A stretch of 5,781 nt of DNA, taken from Mariprofundaceae bacterium. Lineage in GTDB: Bacteria; Pseudomonadota; Zetaproteobacteria; Mariprofundales; Mariprofundaceae. Location: positions 1 through 5,781 of the forward strand of contig JAUZQU010000110.1 in the NCBI GenBank assembly GCA_030950835.1. The letters run 5' to 3'. Below, in pieces: positions 5,501 to 5,781 of this stretch. The notes beneath the pieces are model-generated. The model saw only the letters and a program-made list of their open reading frames with translations. It had not been told where the DNA came from and made no database searches. Position 1 is the stretch's first letter. Each line of letters starts with the position of its first letter. The position numbers and the translations under genes are program-made.

Positions 5501-5781
5501 TTATATTTCCTTTATTTTGCGTTCTGGTGGTTATGATGTCGTGGATGTGGAAACTGCCGAAGAAGCATTGTCGATTTTATTCCATGATCGCCCTGATGCT
5601 TTGATTAGTGATCATATCTTACCCGGCATGAATGGTACTTCTTTGATTGCAACCGTGCGTTCTCATCCGCGTTTATGTGACATTCCTACGATGTTGTTAA
5701 CCAGCGAAGCTAAAATGGAAGTCGAAGCCTTGCGTACAGGTGCGGATAGTTACCTTGAAAAACCCGTTGACCCTGATTTGT
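2574..5781 (+). CDS. PilB/GspE-type ATPase homologue with degenerate catalytic boxes, long Q/P-rich linker and C-terminal receiver domain (3' end outside window)
   Basis: An open frame of 1069 codons without a stop; an in-frame TAA at 2535 makes ATG 2574 the first ATG. Residues 1-405 resemble type IV pilus / type II secretion ATPases: SDIHI (38-42), IRFRVNG (51-57), Walker A GPFGSGKT (170-177), and a zinc tetracysteine CPEC (304-307) plus CKDC (335-338) followed by TGFSGR. The N-terminal MshEN-type domain of PilB/GspE is absent. Catalytic boxes are altered: the Asp box reads FEKNIE (D to K199), Walker B reads VIMIDHIGD (E to H241, R to G243), and the His box has Y259 and R266 for the two histidines. 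Residues ~406-961 are low-complexity, rich in Q, P and T, with repeats. From 962 a CheY-like receiver has the acidic pair E969/D970, phosphoacceptor D1013, T1043 and K1063, and is cut shortly after EKP. No signal peptide or membrane segment is seen, so it is cytosolic. Probably a phosphorylation-responsive regulator of a pilus or secretion machine; this is inference. Confidence 0.9.
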   Translation, partial: MQTAPQHSRKSDMGVQVHSNVRQITNAIIRRAMKENSSDIHIIPLEEHSTIRFRVNGELSEPIRIPISLHEQVISFFRDLAKEMNSEKSAEQLEQTMSRFEVRVGALSYDMEIEERPSSHGEYIVLHVCKNRAKKEANEEQLSLSGLHQSSRDQVTEILNAQSGVILLSGPFGSGKTTSMYSFLNYLHTQGKKAISFEKNIEMKIPNVSQISIGNDIHAFMAKDIFEYVEREKPNVIMIDHIGDQSTAAAAFALSAQGYLVISSIRAVDTSSVLSNLKAFGVANNTIADELKLSVSQRLIHRLCPECHKIRPADPATLVRFDLPSDTATFHPHGCKDCMGTGFSGRSPVHETCIISQEFGSLLRSNIPDYEFRQIVINAGMLTLFEDALVKALEGLVPLAEVLRNLPNPTQEHTVGSRLQRMSLLPNNKNLLVSTGDAEAMINQNNPNATQNEPSITQKIKAAEAFEESIQAPAPRHEDTLTLTEDDLPKKTTVETQSIAENVSPFTIKDEPVALGEEKDSSLLKTLSSQHELTDTVCLSNGINIESPSETIPAPRFQTPQPSFKQRTEPQNKPVQNPAAGFATAPPTPSAQTSDVPVNTTQENMLDVKRETTPTPRFQTPQPSFKQRTEPQNKPVGSPAVGFTTTPSAQSSGIPVNTTQENILAQEAMQTQTTSFHASSILMEKPAAKTVETTNPMLQQPAPATAESMRTQPQETMQTTEQHIEPAEILNQLQAEPSLETHQDFDVSSSHLPVSTPQQSNEAARPEQAGLAFDVSRQDFVEQGFNEQDFDMIQNKTMRFQTARTEPISSAADVLNQTVRFGGGSFDAQATQPSPQEPVHQQPTSPPFQAQRPDLPVVEQPQSFEPQSTTAYTSVPQQPRQRVNPQQQTQSIPAFQQPSPMQQTQPMQTFQQPAPMQPQQTQSFHAAPSAQPEPAANNYSQFETPNMQQPIQPAAAPEPQVRKKLLLVEDGHTIRDYISFILRSGGYDVVDVETAEEALSILFHDRPDALISDHILPGMNGTSLIATVRSHPRLCDIPTMLLTSEAKMEVEALRTGADSYLEKPVDPDL
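4040..4047 (+). other. A8 homopolymer, possible slippage site in the linker
   Basis: Eight consecutive A residues are read as cc-A AAA AAA A-ct, which also forms an in-phase A AAA AAA heptamer. A -1 shift reaches TGA at 4073-4075 and a +1 shift reaches TAG at 4069-4071, so either would end the protein at about 500 residues, with the ATPase-like part but without the receiver. No stimulatory structure was sought rigorously. Confidence 0.4.
4221..4391 (+). repeat. Intragenic tandem repeat, copy 1
   Basis: Residues 550-606 of the linker. It carries RFQTPQPSFKQRTEP, a variable centre, and VPVNTTQENML. Compared with copy 2, it has three extra codons in the centre. The stretch 4251-4297 (47 nt) is identical to 4434-4480. 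Confidence 0.95.
4404..4565 (+). repeat. Intragenic tandem repeat, copy 2
   Basis: Residues 611-664 of the linker, offset from copy 1 by 183 bp (61 codons) at the left ends, so the frame is kept. It carries the same RFQTPQPSFKQRTEP block and ends IPVNTTQENIL. The 47-nt exact match, including synonymous positions, points to a fairly recent duplication. Confidence 0.95.
4862..4889 (+). repeat. Perfect 10-bp inverted repeat followed by TTTT inside the coding region
   Basis: Arms AGCAAGGCCT (4862-4871) and AGGCCTTGCT (4880-4889) enclose the 8-base loop GAGCAAGC, and the right arm runs into TTTTG (the arm's last T plus 4890-4892). In RNA this is a stable stem with a short U run, terminator-like in shape. 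It encodes linker residues and does not interrupt the frame. Confidence 0.7.
5256..5339 (+). repeat. Short imperfect Q/P repeat before the receiver domain
   Basis: FQQPSPMQQTQ (5256-5288) and FQQPAPMQPQQTQ (5301-5339) form an imperfect pair with a 45-bp offset, with an extra PMQ between them (5289-5297). It is typical of slippage or expansion in a disordered tether. Confidence 0.75.

Noticed and set aside
5347..5604. 85-codon + strand frame overlapping linker and receiver
   Set aside because: It overlaps the receiver domain, whose motifs are clearly encoded in the other frame; no independent support.

Overview
The window comes from a bacterial chromosome, most likely a Gram-negative proteobacterium of moderate GC content (low-to-mid 40s percent, judged by eye). 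All three genes lie on the + strand, and there are no transposases, RNA genes or CRISPR arrays. The lineage is inferred from protein style only: a GlgA-type glycogen synthase, an ROK sugar kinase and a PilB/GspE-type ATPase. I cannot place it more precisely.

Left half (1-2357): a carbon-storage pair. The 3' part of glgA (glycogen synthase, missing about its first 14 codons) overlaps by 8 bp the start of an ROK-family sugar kinase, most likely glucokinase. Together they suggest an operon in which glucose is phosphorylated and, through other enzymes, reaches ADP-glucose and then glycogen.

Middle (2358-2573): a 216-bp AT-rich gap holding the regulatory region of the third gene. It contains an FNR-like dyad that overlaps a possible extended -10 element, an 11-bp hairpin, a second small dyad and a very strong Shine-Dalgarno sequence that a short upstream element could partly pair with.

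Right half (2574-5781, running off the window): one uninterrupted reading frame of at least 1069 codons and the most unusual object here. Its N-terminal ~405 residues form a PilB/GspE (type IV pilus / type II secretion) ATPase fold with an intact Walker A and zinc tetracysteine, but every other catalytic box is altered (Asp box D to K, Walker B E to H, both His-box histidines lost). A ~555-residue low-complexity Gln/Pro/Thr-rich linker with internal repeats follows, then a CheY-like receiver domain with all its phosphorylation residues. This looks like a phosphorylation-controlled, nucleotide-binding pseudo-ATPase, perhaps a regulator of a pilus, secretion or motility machine. That role is inference. 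An A8 run at the start of the linker could yield a receiver-less form by slippage.
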